Positions 45,905-54,364 of a stretch of 61,017 nt of DNA are shown here, one piece after another. The stretch is from an uncultured bacterium. GTDB lineage: Bacteria > Cyanobacteriota > Vampirovibrionia > Gastranaerophilales > Gastranaerophilaceae. The position numbers and the translations under genes were made by a program. The stretch is taken from NCBI GenBank assembly GCA_902794035.1, contig CADBFN010000007.1, forward strand, positions 1 through 61,017. Direction: 5' to 3'. How positions within the stretch are numbered: position 1 is the first letter of the stretch; every line of letters starts with the position of its first letter. The notes beneath the pieces were generated by a model. That model was not told where the DNA came from, did no database searches, and was given only the letters and a program-made list of their open reading frames with translations.

Positions 45905-48040
45905 ATGCAACAAAAAGTTATTAAACGTGACGGACAAATTGTCGAATTTGATTCCGAAAGAATCACAAATGCCATTTGTAAGGCATCAAATGTTACAAAA
46001 GAAATTGATCAATTCACCGCAAGACGATTGACAAAAAATGTAATCAAAATCGTCAATGATTTTGTAAAAGAAAAACAATCTAACATGTCTGCACCAACAG
46101 TTGAAGAAATTCAGGATATTGTTGAAAAGGTTTTACTATCTTCTGAATACAAACAGACTGCAAAATCTTATATTCTTTATCGCGAACAACACAATAAAAT
46201 GAGAGATTTTGCAAAAAATGCATCAATTGATATGGTTGATGATTATTTAAAACAACTTGACTGGCAGGTTAATGAAAACTCTAATATGGGTTATTCTATT
46301 CAGGGGTTAAATAACTATCTGGCTTCTGCGATGAGTAAAAATTACTGGCTGAATAAAATTTATCCGTCTGAAATTAAAGAAGCTCACGAAAATGGAGATA
46401 TTCATATACATGATTTGAATATAATTTCAGTATATTGTGTAGGCTGGGATTTGAAAGACCTATTAAGTGAAGGTTTTACCGGAGTAGAAGGGAAAGTTGC
46501 ATCAAAACCTGCAAAACATTTCCGCACAGCATTAGGACAAATGGTTAATTTCCTATACACAATGCAGGGAGAAAGTGCAGGGGCTCAGGCATTTTCAAAC
46601 TTTGACACTTTGCTTGCTCCGTTTGTCAGATATGACGGTTTGAATTATCAACAAGTTAAACAAGCTCTGCAGGAATTTGTATTCAATATGAACGTTCCGA
46701 CTCGTGTCGGATTTCAAACTCCGTTTTCAAACGTAACAATGGATTTGGTTGTCCCGTCATATTATAAAGATCAATGTGTAATTGTAGGCGGGGAAATGAA
46801 AGAAGAAACCTATGGCGACTTCCAGACTGAAATGAATATGATAAATAAGGCATTTTTCGAAGTAATGATGGAAGGGGATGCTTCAGGCAGGGTATTTACA
46901 TTCCCAATTCCAACCTACAACATTACAAAAGATTTTGACTGGGATAATCCGGATTTGGAAGGGCTTTGGGAAATGACAGCAAAATACGGTATTCCATATT
47001 TTTCTAATTTTATAAATTCTGATATGAATCCTGAGGATGCACGTTCTATGTGTTGCAGATTAAGAATAGATAACAGACAACTTGAATACAGAGGAGGCGG
47101 GTTATTTGGCTCTAATCCTTTAACAGGTTCAATTGGCGTTGTAACAATTAATCTTCCTAAAATCGGCTATCAGGCGAAATCAAAAGAAGAATTTTTTGAA
47201 ATCTTAAAAGACAGAATGGAAGTTGCTAAAGAATCACTTGAAATCAAACGTAAACTCCTTGAACGTCTTACTGACGGCGGTTTATATCCATATACAAAAT
47301 TCTATTTGAGAGATATTAAATCAAGATTCGGTGTTTACTGGAAAAATCACTTCTCAACTATTGGATTGGTCGGAATGAACGAAGCATGCGAGAATCTTTT
47401 AAATTGCGGAATTATAGATAAGGAAGGTCATGATTTTGCAGTAGAAGTAATGGATTATATGAGAGATATAATTGTAAAATTTCAGGGAGAAACAGGAAAT
47501 AATTACAATCTTGAAGCAACACCTGCCGAAGGAACAAGTTATCGCTTAGCAAAATTAGATAAGAAAAATCTTATTGATATCAAATGTGCGAATGACGAAG
47601 AATACTACTCTCAAGGAGCTGAGCCGTACTATTCAAATTCAACACAACTCCCTGTTAATTGTACAGATGACATATTTGAACTTCTTGATCATCAGGATGA
47701 TTTGCAGACCAAATACACAGGCGGAACAGTTGTTCACATATTTGCAGGTGAAAGAATAAATGATACAACTACAATGAAAAATTTAGTGAAAAAGATTTGT
47801 GAAAATTATCATTTACCATATTTCACATTCTCACCTACATTTTCGGTCTGCCCGACTCACGGCTATGTCGCAGGAGAGCACCAAACCTGCCCTGACTGCG
47901 GAAGCGAATGTGAAATATATTCAAGAATTGTAGGTTACATTAGACCGGTTAAACAGTGGAACAATGGTAAAAAAGCAGAATTTGGCAACCGAGTAACCTT
48001 TAATATGGAAAAAGCAGGAGAACACTGCTGTTGTTCATAA
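45905..48040 (+). CDS. nrdD: Anaerobic ribonucleoside-triphosphate reductase (class III)
   Basis: Oxygen-sensitive glycyl radical enzyme that makes dNTPs. The 711-residue protein has an N-terminal ATP-cone (about 3-95, VIKRDGQIVEFDSERI), the reductase barrel with PTRVGFQTPFSN and Cys-containing RSMCCRLR, and the glycyl radical loop RIVGYIRP with Gly677. A zinc site of Cys649, Cys662, Cys665 and Cys669 lies just before it. The product ends in three Cys. The ATG at 45905 is preceded by GGAGG inside the riboswitch. It overlaps nrdG by 10 bases. Control by B12 suggests that a B12-dependent class II enzyme exists elsewhere in the genome. Confidence 0.97.
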   Translation: MQQKVIKRDGQIVEFDSERITNAICKASNVTKEIDQFTARRLTKNVIKIVNDFVKEKQSNMSAPTVEEIQDIVEKVLLSSEYKQTAKSYILYREQHNKMRDFAKNASIDMVDDYLKQLDWQVNENSNMGYSIQGLNNYLASAMSKNYWLNKIYPSEIKEAHENGDIHIHDLNIISVYCVGWDLKDLLSEGFTGVEGKVASKPAKHFRTALGQMVNFLYTMQGESAGAQAFSNFDTLLAPFVRYDGLNYQQVKQALQEFVFNMNVPTRVGFQTPFSNVTMDLVVPSYYKDQCVIVGGEMKEETYGDFQTEMNMINKAFFEVMMEGDASGRVFTFPIPTYNITKDFDWDNPDLEGLWEMTAKYGIPYFSNFINSDMNPEDARSMCCRLRIDNRQLEYRGGGLFGSNPLTGSIGVVTINLPKIGYQAKSKEEFFEILKDRMEVAKESLEIKRKLLERLTDGGLYPYTKFYLRDIKSRFGVYWKNHFSTIGLVGMNEACENLLNCGIIDKEGHDFAVEVMDYMRDIIVKFQGETGNNYNLEATPAEGTSYRLAKLDKKNLIDIKCANDEEYYSQGAEPYYSNSTQLPVNCTDDIFELLDHQDDLQTKYTGGTVVHIFAGERINDTTTMKNLVKKICENYHLPYFTFSPTFSVCPTHGYVAGEHQTCPDCGSECEIYSRIVGYIRPVKQWNNGKKAEFGNRVTFNMEKAGEHCCCS

Positions 48041-48720
48041 TTGGAGGAATTCAAAAAACTACTTTAGTAGATTTTCCGGAGAAAATTGCGGCCATTGTTT
48101 TTACACAAGGCTGCAATTTTCGCTGCGGATATTGTCATAATCCTGAAATACTTGATTTTAAACAAAATGTGAACTATAGAACAGAAGAATTTATGGAATT
48201 CCTCAAATCAAGAAAGGGCAAACTTGACGGAGTTGTTATAACAGGCGGTGAGCCGACTTTACAAAGCGGATTGTATGACTTCATTAAAGATATTAAGTCT
48301 TTAAATTTTGCAGTTAAACTTGATACAAACGGCACAAATCCTGAAATACTGGAAAAGCTTATTAAAGAAAACCTGCTTGATTACATAGCCATGGACATAA
48401 AAGCCCCTTTTGAAAAATATAAAGAAATCACCGGCGCAAATTGCGACCTGCAAAACATAAAACAAAGCATTAAATTGATTATGAACAGCAACACAGACTA
48501 CGAATTCAGGACAACCGTTCTCAAATCTCAATTATCATTTGAAGATTTTGAAGACATTGGCAAAATGATTAACGGGGCAAAAAAATATTATTTACAAAAA
48601 TTCGTCCCTTCAAAAATTCTAAATAATAATCTATTAAATGAAAAAACTTATTCAGAAGACGAATTTAATGAAATCTGCAAAAACCTCAAAAAATATATAA
48701 AAAATATCTATGTCAGATAA
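48031..48720 (+). CDS. nrdG: NrdG-type radical SAM activase
   Basis: Radical SAM enzyme that installs the glycyl radical on NrdD. The cluster motif is Cys28-x3-Cys32-x2-Cys35 (GCNFRCGYCHNP), followed by the VVITGGEPTLQ segment. The start is TTG at 48031 (MFIIGGIQKTTLVDFP matches the family N-terminus), with AGGAG ten bases upstream inside nrdD. It overlaps nrdD by 10 bases. At 229 residues it belongs to the longer NrdG2/PflA-like branch (anaerobic ribonucleotide reductase activating proteins with DFPGK-like start), not the short E. coli type. Confidence 0.93.
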   Translation: MFIIGGIQKTTLVDFPEKIAAIVFTQGCNFRCGYCHNPEILDFKQNVNYRTEEFMEFLKSRKGKLDGVVITGGEPTLQSGLYDFIKDIKSLNFAVKLDTNGTNPEILEKLIKENLLDYIAMDIKAPFEKYKEITGANCDLQNIKQSIKLIMNSNTDYEFRTTVLKSQLSFEDFEDIGKMINGAKKYYLQKFVPSKILNNNLLNEKTYSEDEFNEICKNLKKYIKNIYVR

Positions 48721-48792
48721 AATATAAAATCTGTAAATGTATAATAATTTATGATATATTTTTTATAAAAAAATAGTACAGGATTAAGATTT

Positions 48793-49377
48793 ATGCTTGA
48801 AAATAAGAATGAAATAATAAAATGCCTGAATGAGGGTGGTGTTATAGCTTATGTAACAGATACAGTATGGGGATTAGGCTGTTTGCCGGATAACGAGCAA
48901 GCCGTAAAAAAAATTTATGAAATAAAAAAAAGAGAAGCCCAAAAACCACTAATACTGATGTCTAATGAAATTTATAATCTGCTTGATTATGTAAAACCAA
49001 TACCCAAAATCGGTCAGAAGCTTATCAAAGAATTTTTCCCGGGAGCACTGACAATTGTTACTGATAAAAGCGAAAAAACTCCTGATTACATCACATCAAA
49101 TTTGAGTACAGTCGGGATAAGAGTCCCTGATAATATTGTTTTTCAGGAAATTTGTTCAATTATACCTGGGCACGTTCTTGCAACAACAAGTGCAAATTTA
49201 TCTCATCAACCATCTGCCAAAACATATGAACAGGCATTGGAGAATATGAACGGGCTTGCTGACATAATAATCCCTGATTACGGGTACCTTGCTAAAGGTT
49301 TAGAATCAACTGTTTGCGGAGTTATGAACAACGAATTAAGAATTTTCAGACAAGGTGCAATTATAATTAATCAGTAA
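48793..49377 (+). CDS. tsaC: Threonylcarbamoyl-AMP synthase (Sua5/YrdC family)
   Basis: Makes threonylcarbamoyl-AMP from threonine, bicarbonate and ATP for the t6A37 tRNA modification, feeding TsaD (encoded at 531). The 194-residue YrdC domain shows YVTDTVWGLGCLPDN near the start, the KKREAQKPLILM basic motif, PGALTIV and TSANLSHQPSA. No C-terminal Sua5 domain is present, so it is the short TsaC/YrdC type. AGGA lies before the ATG; it follows nrdG by 72 bases and could be read from the same transcript. Confidence 0.9.
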   Translation: MLENKNEIIKCLNEGGVIAYVTDTVWGLGCLPDNEQAVKKIYEIKKREAQKPLILMSNEIYNLLDYVKPIPKIGQKLIKEFFPGALTIVTDKSEKTPDYITSNLSTVGIRVPDNIVFQEICSIIPGHVLATTSANLSHQPSAKTYEQALENMNGLADIIIPDYGYLAKGLESTVCGVMNNELRIFRQGAIIINQ

Positions 49378-49398
49378 TTTTATGTTATATATAGTTAT

Positions 49399-49542
49399 AT
49401 GAATAGCGATTACAAAAAACTTTTAAATAAAAAAAAGAAAAAATACTGTGATGTAAAAACAATGGGCGTTAATATTGATAAAAATGAGTATTATGAAATT
49501 ATATTATCAAATTCTGCCCATCCTGAAAACATGAAAAAATAA
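49399..49542 (+). CDS. Small basic hypothetical protein, 47 aa
   Basis: A short ORF beginning MNSDYKKLLNKKKKKYCDVK and ending HPENMKK, with a lysine-rich first half and a balanced second half. There is no ribosome binding site; a TATATA word seven bases before the ATG would allow a leaderless mRNA, as seen at other genes here. It ends one base before the kinase stop codon on the other strand. Sequence composition is protein-like, but evidence is thin. Confidence 0.35.
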   Translation: MNSDYKKLLNKKKKKYCDVKTMGVNIDKNEYYEIILSNSAHPENMKK

Positions 49543-49543
49543 A

Positions 49544-50218
49544 TCATTTCACAGGTATCGTAATTTTAAATACGGTTTCGGATTTTGTCGATTTCACCAA
49601 TTCAAGATCTGAATTTTGACTGTTTAAATATTGTTTGCAAATGTTCAAACCATAACCTGAACCGTTTTGCTTTGAAGTATAACCGCATTCAAAGATTCTT
49701 TTTTGTCTATCCTGAGGAATTTGTTTGCCGGTATTTGATATTTTTAATATTGCAAAATTATCTTTGACTTCGCCTATTATTGATATTTTACCTTTAATTT
49801 CAATAGATTCAACGGCATTTTTTATAATATTAACGATGCAGGAAAGAAAGCGATTTTCATCAATACAAATATCCGCATCATTTTTAATAAAGCATTCAAA
49901 TTCAATATTTTTGTCTTCAACATATGCTTTTGATAATTCAACCGCTTGTTGAACGGTATTTTTAAAATTTATAATTTTAGGTAGGCTCAAATCCAAAGAT
50001 TTTAAATCCGTAACATTCATATTTATTATCTGGAGAGATTTTTGAATACAATCAATTGCATTTAAAACAGATGGATTATTGTAATTATCATTTTCTATAT
50101 GTCTTTTTATAATCTGGGCATACATATCACAAACAGAAAGATGATTCCTTATTTCGTGAGATACAAATCTGATTTGCTGACTCTTAACTTCAATTTCATT
50201 ATTTTTTGTATTTTGCAT
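49544..50218 (-). CDS. Cytosolic sensor histidine kinase
   Basis: A 224-residue kinase without membrane segments or a sensor domain. The H-box is FVSHEIRNHLS with His21; the N-box is NIIKNAVESI, then ISNTGKQIP (G1) and GSGYGLNICKQYL (G2). I start at the ATG at 50218, preceded by AGGAG; the frame from 50245 would begin inside the terminator hairpin of the preceding gene. It lies directly downstream of the NarL-type regulator at 50283 and is its probable partner. With no input domain, the signal probably comes through another protein or an interaction. Confidence 0.88.
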   Translation of the reverse strand: MQNTKNNEIEVKSQQIRFVSHEIRNHLSVCDMYAQIIKRHIENDNYNNPSVLNAIDCIQKSLQIINMNVTDLKSLDLSLPKIINFKNTVQQAVELSKAYVEDKNIEFECFIKNDADICIDENRFLSCIVNIIKNAVESIEIKGKISIIGEVKDNFAILKISNTGKQIPQDRQKRIFECGYTSKQNGSGYGLNICKQYLNSQNSDLELVKSTKSETVFKITIPVK

Positions 50219-50231
50219 TTTTCTCCTTACA

Positions 50232-50267
50232 AAAAAAGGGTTCATACATAATGCAGAACCCTTTTTT
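50232..50267 (-). terminator. Terminator/attenuator between regulator and kinase genes
   Basis: AAAAAAGGGTTC (50232-50243) pairs with GAACCCTTTTTT (50256-50267), followed on the minus strand by a T-run. It would reduce kinase expression relative to the regulator. Confidence 0.8.
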
Positions 50268-50282
50268 AATACTATAAATATC

Positions 50283-50993
50283 TTATGCCGCTGTTGTCAT
50301 AGCCGTTTCCTGTGCAGAAGATGGTTTAAATCCGTGAGTTAGGGCATATAACACAGCATTAGTTCTGTCATTAACTTGTAATTTTTGGAATATATTATTA
50401 ACGTGAGTTTTAACTGTAGTTTCGGAAATAATTAGCTTTTGCGCAATAGACTTGTAGTTAATACCCTGGGTTAATAAATCAAGAACTTCGTTTTCTCTGC
50501 CTGTTAAAGATAACAACAGATTTTCTCCTGCAACAACTTTTGTTTCTTCTTTTGCTGCATTTTGAAAGTATTCAAAGAATCTTGTTGTAAGAATTGATGG
50601 AAGATAAATTTTACCATCAGCGACTGTTTCTATAGCATCAATCAATTTAGATGAAGCCATAGTTTTTAAGACATAGCCTCTTGCACCCAGCTTCATAGCT
50701 CTGTATATCAAATCCGAGTCATCATAACCGCTGAGAATCACGACATTTGTTGATACTCCCATTTTATTAATAGATTGAATAGCCTGTAAGCCATCTTTTT
50801 CAGGCATATTTACATCCATCAACACAATATCAGGACGATATTTTTTTATCAGGCCTAATCCCAAATTAGCACTTCTTGTTGCTCCAACAACACTGTAGTT
50901 TGTTTCTAAAGAAATAAGTTCTTTAATTCCTCTTAAATGATTAGCGTTGTCATCAATTAATAATACTCTCAATTTTCTTGTAAAATCTCTCAT
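50283..50993 (-). CDS. NarL/FixJ-family response regulator
   Basis: A 236-residue regulator. The receiver domain has Asp14/Asp15 and phospho-acceptor Asp60 (IVLMDVNMP), plus VVILSGYDD and the conserved Lys in YVLKTMA. The C-terminal LuxR-type HTH (about 165-225) reads LTGRENEVLDLLTQGINYKSIAQ (cited in part: LTGRENEVLDLL) and ISETTVKTHVNNIFQKL. GGGGGAA precedes the ATG. The downstream kinase gene is its likely partner. Its targets are unknown; the divergent upstream region holds the alternative-hairpin element at 51118-51172. Confidence 0.93.
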   Translation of the reverse strand: MRDFTRKLRVLLIDDNANHLRGIKELISLETNYSVVGATRSANLGLGLIKKYRPDIVLMDVNMPEKDGLQAIQSINKMGVSTNVVILSGYDDSDLIYRAMKLGARGYVLKTMASSKLIDAIETVADGKIYLPSILTTRFFEYFQNAAKEETKVVAGENLLLSLTGRENEVLDLLTQGINYKSIAQKLIISETTVKTHVNNIFQKLQVNDRTNAVLYALTHGFKPSSAQETAMTTAA

Positions 50994-51117
50994 CTTATTC
51001 CCCCGTTTGTTAATTGCTTTCTACACTATACATACTACTCTTTTCAGAGGGGAATTTAATCCATGGAAGGATTGATTAAGAACAAAAGCAAGATTGAAAC
51101 ACTTATCTAAATCTGCA

Positions 51118-51172
51118 GGTTGAGAAAGCTTCTCAACCATGCTCTACACCATGCTTTTGCCGCATGGTTGAG
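51118..51172. repeat. Mutually exclusive inverted repeats (three-arm hairpin switch)
   Basis: Arm 1 GGTTGAGAA (51118-51126) pairs with arm 2 TTCTCAACC (51130-51138) over a 3-base loop. Arm 2, extended as CTCAACCATGC (51132-51142), also pairs perfectly with arm 3 GCATGGTTGAG (51162-51172). Only one pairing can form at a time. It lies in the 311-base gene-free stretch between the NarL-type regulator and pgi, 130 bases before pgi. Nothing else was recognised in that stretch apart from the AT-rich promoter region of pgi. Confidence 0.65.
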
Positions 51173-51304
51173 CAAGAATGTAAATTCAACTATCAATATG
51201 ATTATTGATTCTTAATAAATATTTACTACATAAATGGGTTTTTATTGTATTTTAAATTTGAGCATATTAAGATTATATAGCATATAGAGGAATAAGGGGT
51301 AGTA

Positions 51305-52693
51305 ATGCTTGAACTTGATATCAGAGGAGTAAGCCAAGATATAATCGGCAGCGAAAATGGCTTAAATATACAAGCAGAATTTGAAAATTACAAAACACAA
51401 ATTGCAGATATAGTATCTGATTTATACAAACGAAAAGATACACCCGGTGAAGGATTGCAATGGATGAACTTAGGATACAGTCAGGAAACATCGTGGTATG
51501 TTAAAGAATATGCTGCACTTGTTGAAAACAGATTTGATAATATCCTTGTTTTAGGTATCGGCGGTTCAACTTTAGGCGGAATTGCAATCACTCACGCATT
51601 ACTAAAACCTTACTGGAATTTGCTATCTAAAGAACAACGAGGAGGATATCCGCGTATATTCTTTCTTGACAATGTTGATCCCGATGATATTAACGGACTT
51701 TTAGACATAATTGATTTAAAGAAAACCCTTGTTAATGTTATTACCAAATCAGGTGATACTACAGAGACAATGGCTCAGTATATGATTATCAAAGACAGGT
51801 TAGAGAAAGAATTAGATGATGATTACAGAAAAAATATCATAGTCACTACTGACAAAAAAACAGGAATTTTAAGACAAATATCAGAACAAGAGGGATATAA
51901 AACTTTTGTAGTTCCGGATGACGTAGGCGGGAGATTTTCTGTATTTACTGCTGTCGGACTTTTACCTTTTGCATTAGTAGGAATTAACATTGACGAAATA
52001 ACTGCAGGAATAAGAGATTTAGATGCGCAACTTAAAAATACGAATATTTACGAAAATATTGCAGCACAAAATGCACTTATTCACTATCTGCTAGATACTA
52101 AATACGGAAAAGACATAACAGTATTAATGCCTTATTCTGAAAAATTGAAATTTATTCCCGACTGGTTTACCCAACTGTGGGCAGAGTCCCTCGGGAAAAA
52201 TAAAACAATAGAAGAAAAACCGATTAAAGCAGGCCCGACCCCAATCGGAGCTATAGGTGCAAGAGATCAGCATACACTTATGCAATTATTTAATGAAGGT
52301 CCAAACAATAAAGTAATAAACTTCGTGAGAATCGGAGAATTTGATACAACATTGGATATTCCTCAAATCTTTCAATATACAGGGATTGGTTACTTAGGCG
52401 GGAAAACAGTAAATAATCTTATCAATGCGGAAGCTGATTCAACTCAGGCTACACTTATAGATTATTCAAGACCAACTATAACTATTAAAATTCCGAAAGT
52501 AGATGGTTATCATATTGCACAATTACTATATATGCTTGAAATGCAAACAGCAATAACAGGAGCATTATACAATATCAACACTTTTGATCAGCCATCAGTA
52601 GAGCAAACAAGAAACTACACTTACGGACTAATGGGCAGAATAGGCTACGAGGGATCTGCAAAAGCACTGCATGACAAACTTGAATATGTATAA
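51305..52693 (+). CDS. pgi: Glucose-6-phosphate isomerase
   Basis: Interconverts glucose-6-phosphate and fructose-6-phosphate. The 462-residue protein shows VLGIGGSTLGGIAI, VITKSGDTTETM, the PGI signature VPDDVGGRFSVF, the Arg loop IGARDQHT and a FDQPSVEQTRN segment. In the last, the family pattern FDQxGVExxK expects Gly then a catalytic Lys; here Ser and Arg are found. AAGGGG precedes the ATG. A second, more divergent paralogue is at 44385. Nearest well-characterised relatives would be Thermus/Bacillus-type PGIs of about 415-450 residues. Confidence 0.92.
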   Translation: MLELDIRGVSQDIIGSENGLNIQAEFENYKTQIADIVSDLYKRKDTPGEGLQWMNLGYSQETSWYVKEYAALVENRFDNILVLGIGGSTLGGIAITHALLKPYWNLLSKEQRGGYPRIFFLDNVDPDDINGLLDIIDLKKTLVNVITKSGDTTETMAQYMIIKDRLEKELDDDYRKNIIVTTDKKTGILRQISEQEGYKTFVVPDDVGGRFSVFTAVGLLPFALVGINIDEITAGIRDLDAQLKNTNIYENIAAQNALIHYLLDTKYGKDITVLMPYSEKLKFIPDWFTQLWAESLGKNKTIEEKPIKAGPTPIGAIGARDQHTLMQLFNEGPNNKVINFVRIGEFDTTLDIPQIFQYTGIGYLGGKTVNNLINAEADSTQATLIDYSRPTITIKIPKVDGYHIAQLLYMLEMQTAITGALYNINTFDQPSVEQTRNYTYGLMGRIGYEGSAKALHDKLEYV

Positions 52694-52746
52694 TTAAAGT
52701 TTATTTATGATAAAATCTTATTGGCAGATTATCAGAAAGGGATTAA

Positions 52747-53817
52747 ATGAAAGTATTAGTAGGATTATCAGGCGGAGTCGATTCATCAGTTGCAGCATTA
52801 ATATTAAAAGAGCAAGGTTACGAAGTAATCGGAGCAACAATGTCTATTTGGGGGAAACAAGGACTGGCCGTTGCTGAAGGTAAACACAATGCTTGTTACG
52901 GTCCTGATGAAGTGGAAGATATAGAAGCTGCACAGAATCTTGCCACTCAACTTGGAATTCCTTACCACGTTGTAGATTGCGTAACCAAATACGAAGATAT
53001 AGTAATTAAAAACTTTAAAAAAGAATATCTTGACGGTCATACTCCAAATCCTTGCGTTTGGTGTAATGCATTGATAAAATTCGGAGTTCTGCCTGAAATC
53101 GCAAGACTTAACGGAGTTGAATTTGATAAATTTGCCACAGGACACTACGCAAAAGTTGAAGAAGAAAACGGCAGATACATTTTAAAAAGAGGGATTGCGC
53201 CACACAAAGATCAATCTTACTTTTTATACAGATTAAAACAAGAACAGTTGAAAAATATAATTTTACCTCTTGGTAATTATACAAAAGATCAAATAAGACA
53301 GATTGCGAAAGAAAATAATCTTCAGGCTGCAGATAAACCTGACAGTCAGGACTTTTACGGTGGAGATTATAATGAACTTCTTGGTGTTGAAGATAAAATC
53401 GGGAATATAGTTGATACAAACGGTAAAATTCTCGGCACACACAAAGGTATATGGAATTATACAATAGGTCAGAGAAAGGGTATCGGAGTTTCTTCAACAG
53501 AGCCTCTATATGTATTAGAATTAAAAAAAGAATCAAATGAAGTTGTTATAGGACCGGCAGACAAAACATTTAAGAAATCTCTAATCGCAAATGATTTAAA
53601 CTGGATAGCAATTGAGGATTTAAAAGAACCTAAAAAATGTCAGGCAAAAATACGCTCAACCCAACAACCAACACCTGTTGAAATTCGCCCGTTACAAAAT
53701 GGCGAAGTAGAAGTCATATTTGACGATATGCAAAAATCTATTGCAATCGGTCAATCTGCGGTATTTTATGACGGTGACAAAGTATTAGGCGGCGGTGTAA
53801 TTAAAAGCGTTTTATAA
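52747..53817 (+). CDS. mnmA: tRNA-specific 2-thiouridylase MnmA
   Basis: Thiolates U34 of Lys, Glu and Gln tRNAs. The PP-loop is GLSGGVDSSVAA (residues 6-17); the tRNA-binding and catalytic segment NPCVWCNALIKFG has Cys103 and Cys106; HKDQSYFLYRL and IGQRKGIG complete the family. The second catalytic cysteine of the E. coli enzyme (Cys199, in DSxxICF) is missing: the sequence reads PDSQDFYGGDY (residues 198-208). With CxxC at 103/106, the protein may use an iron-sulfur or alternative sulfur relay. Length is 356 residues. AAAGGG precedes the ATG. Confidence 0.93.
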   Translation: MKVLVGLSGGVDSSVAALILKEQGYEVIGATMSIWGKQGLAVAEGKHNACYGPDEVEDIEAAQNLATQLGIPYHVVDCVTKYEDIVIKNFKKEYLDGHTPNPCVWCNALIKFGVLPEIARLNGVEFDKFATGHYAKVEEENGRYILKRGIAPHKDQSYFLYRLKQEQLKNIILPLGNYTKDQIRQIAKENNLQAADKPDSQDFYGGDYNELLGVEDKIGNIVDTNGKILGTHKGIWNYTIGQRKGIGVSSTEPLYVLELKKESNEVVIGPADKTFKKSLIANDLNWIAIEDLKEPKKCQAKIRSTQQPTPVEIRPLQNGEVEVIFDDMQKSIAIGQSAVFYDGDKVLGGGVIKSVL

Positions 53818-54007
53818 AGAAACGCCCTATTGCATATGTTACAAATCTTTATACTTGCCTTTGCCTATTGCAAATAAAAAATGTTTATTATACTATCAAA
53901 TATGCAAGCGTGCGCTCATGTGGATTTTTATGTGGAAAAAATCTTTTTAAACGTGAGTTAAGGAATTGTATAAGTAGCAATTATTAGAAATATAAAGGAA
54001 AAACAAA

Positions 54008-54364
54008 ATGATTAACCCTGTTATTGATGAATTAGAAAAAGAATATTTAAAGGATTCTTTACCTACTTTCAACGCAGGTGATACTGTTAAAGTATTCGTT
54101 AAAATTGTTGAAGGTAACAAAGAAAGAATTCAGGCTTTTGAAGGTACTATTATTAAGATTCACGGTGCCGGCCTAAATAAGACAATCACTGTAAGAAAAG
54201 TATTCCAAGGTGTTGGTGTTGAACGTGTATTCTTAATCAACTCTCCGCGTATAGATAAAATTGAAGTTTTAAGACGTGGAGATGTAAAACGTTCAAAACT
54301 TTACTACTTGAGAGAACGTTCAGGTAAAGCAACTCGTATTAAGGAAAAAATTGAAAAAAGATAA
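54008..54364 (+). CDS. rplS: 50S ribosomal protein L19
   Basis: A 118-residue L19 with [20 protein letters not shown], then [21 protein letters not shown] (cited in part: [17 protein letters not shown]), [21 protein letters not shown] and [10 protein letters not shown]. It is separated from S16 (23055), its usual operon neighbour. The 190-base leader contains a TATACT element (about 53890) and a 7-bp hairpin (GCTCATG at 53914 with CGTGAGT at 53952) but no recognised regulator motif. Its last 14 bases overlap the next gene. Confidence 0.96.
   Translation: MINPVIDELEKEYLKDSLPTFNAGDTVKVFVKIVEGNKERIQAFEGTIIKIHGAGLNKTITVRKVFQGVGVERVFLINSPRIDKIEVLRRGDVKRSKLYYLRERSGKATRIKEKIEKR

Noticed and set aside
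45816-46031. 71-codon ORF at the start of nrdD
   Set aside because: It overlaps the cobalamin riboswitch and nrdD in another frame; its codons are the riboswitch core.
53108-53536. 142-codon ORF antisense to mnmA
   Set aside because: Lies completely inside a well-recognised gene and has the Leu/Tyr-rich composition of an antisense shadow.
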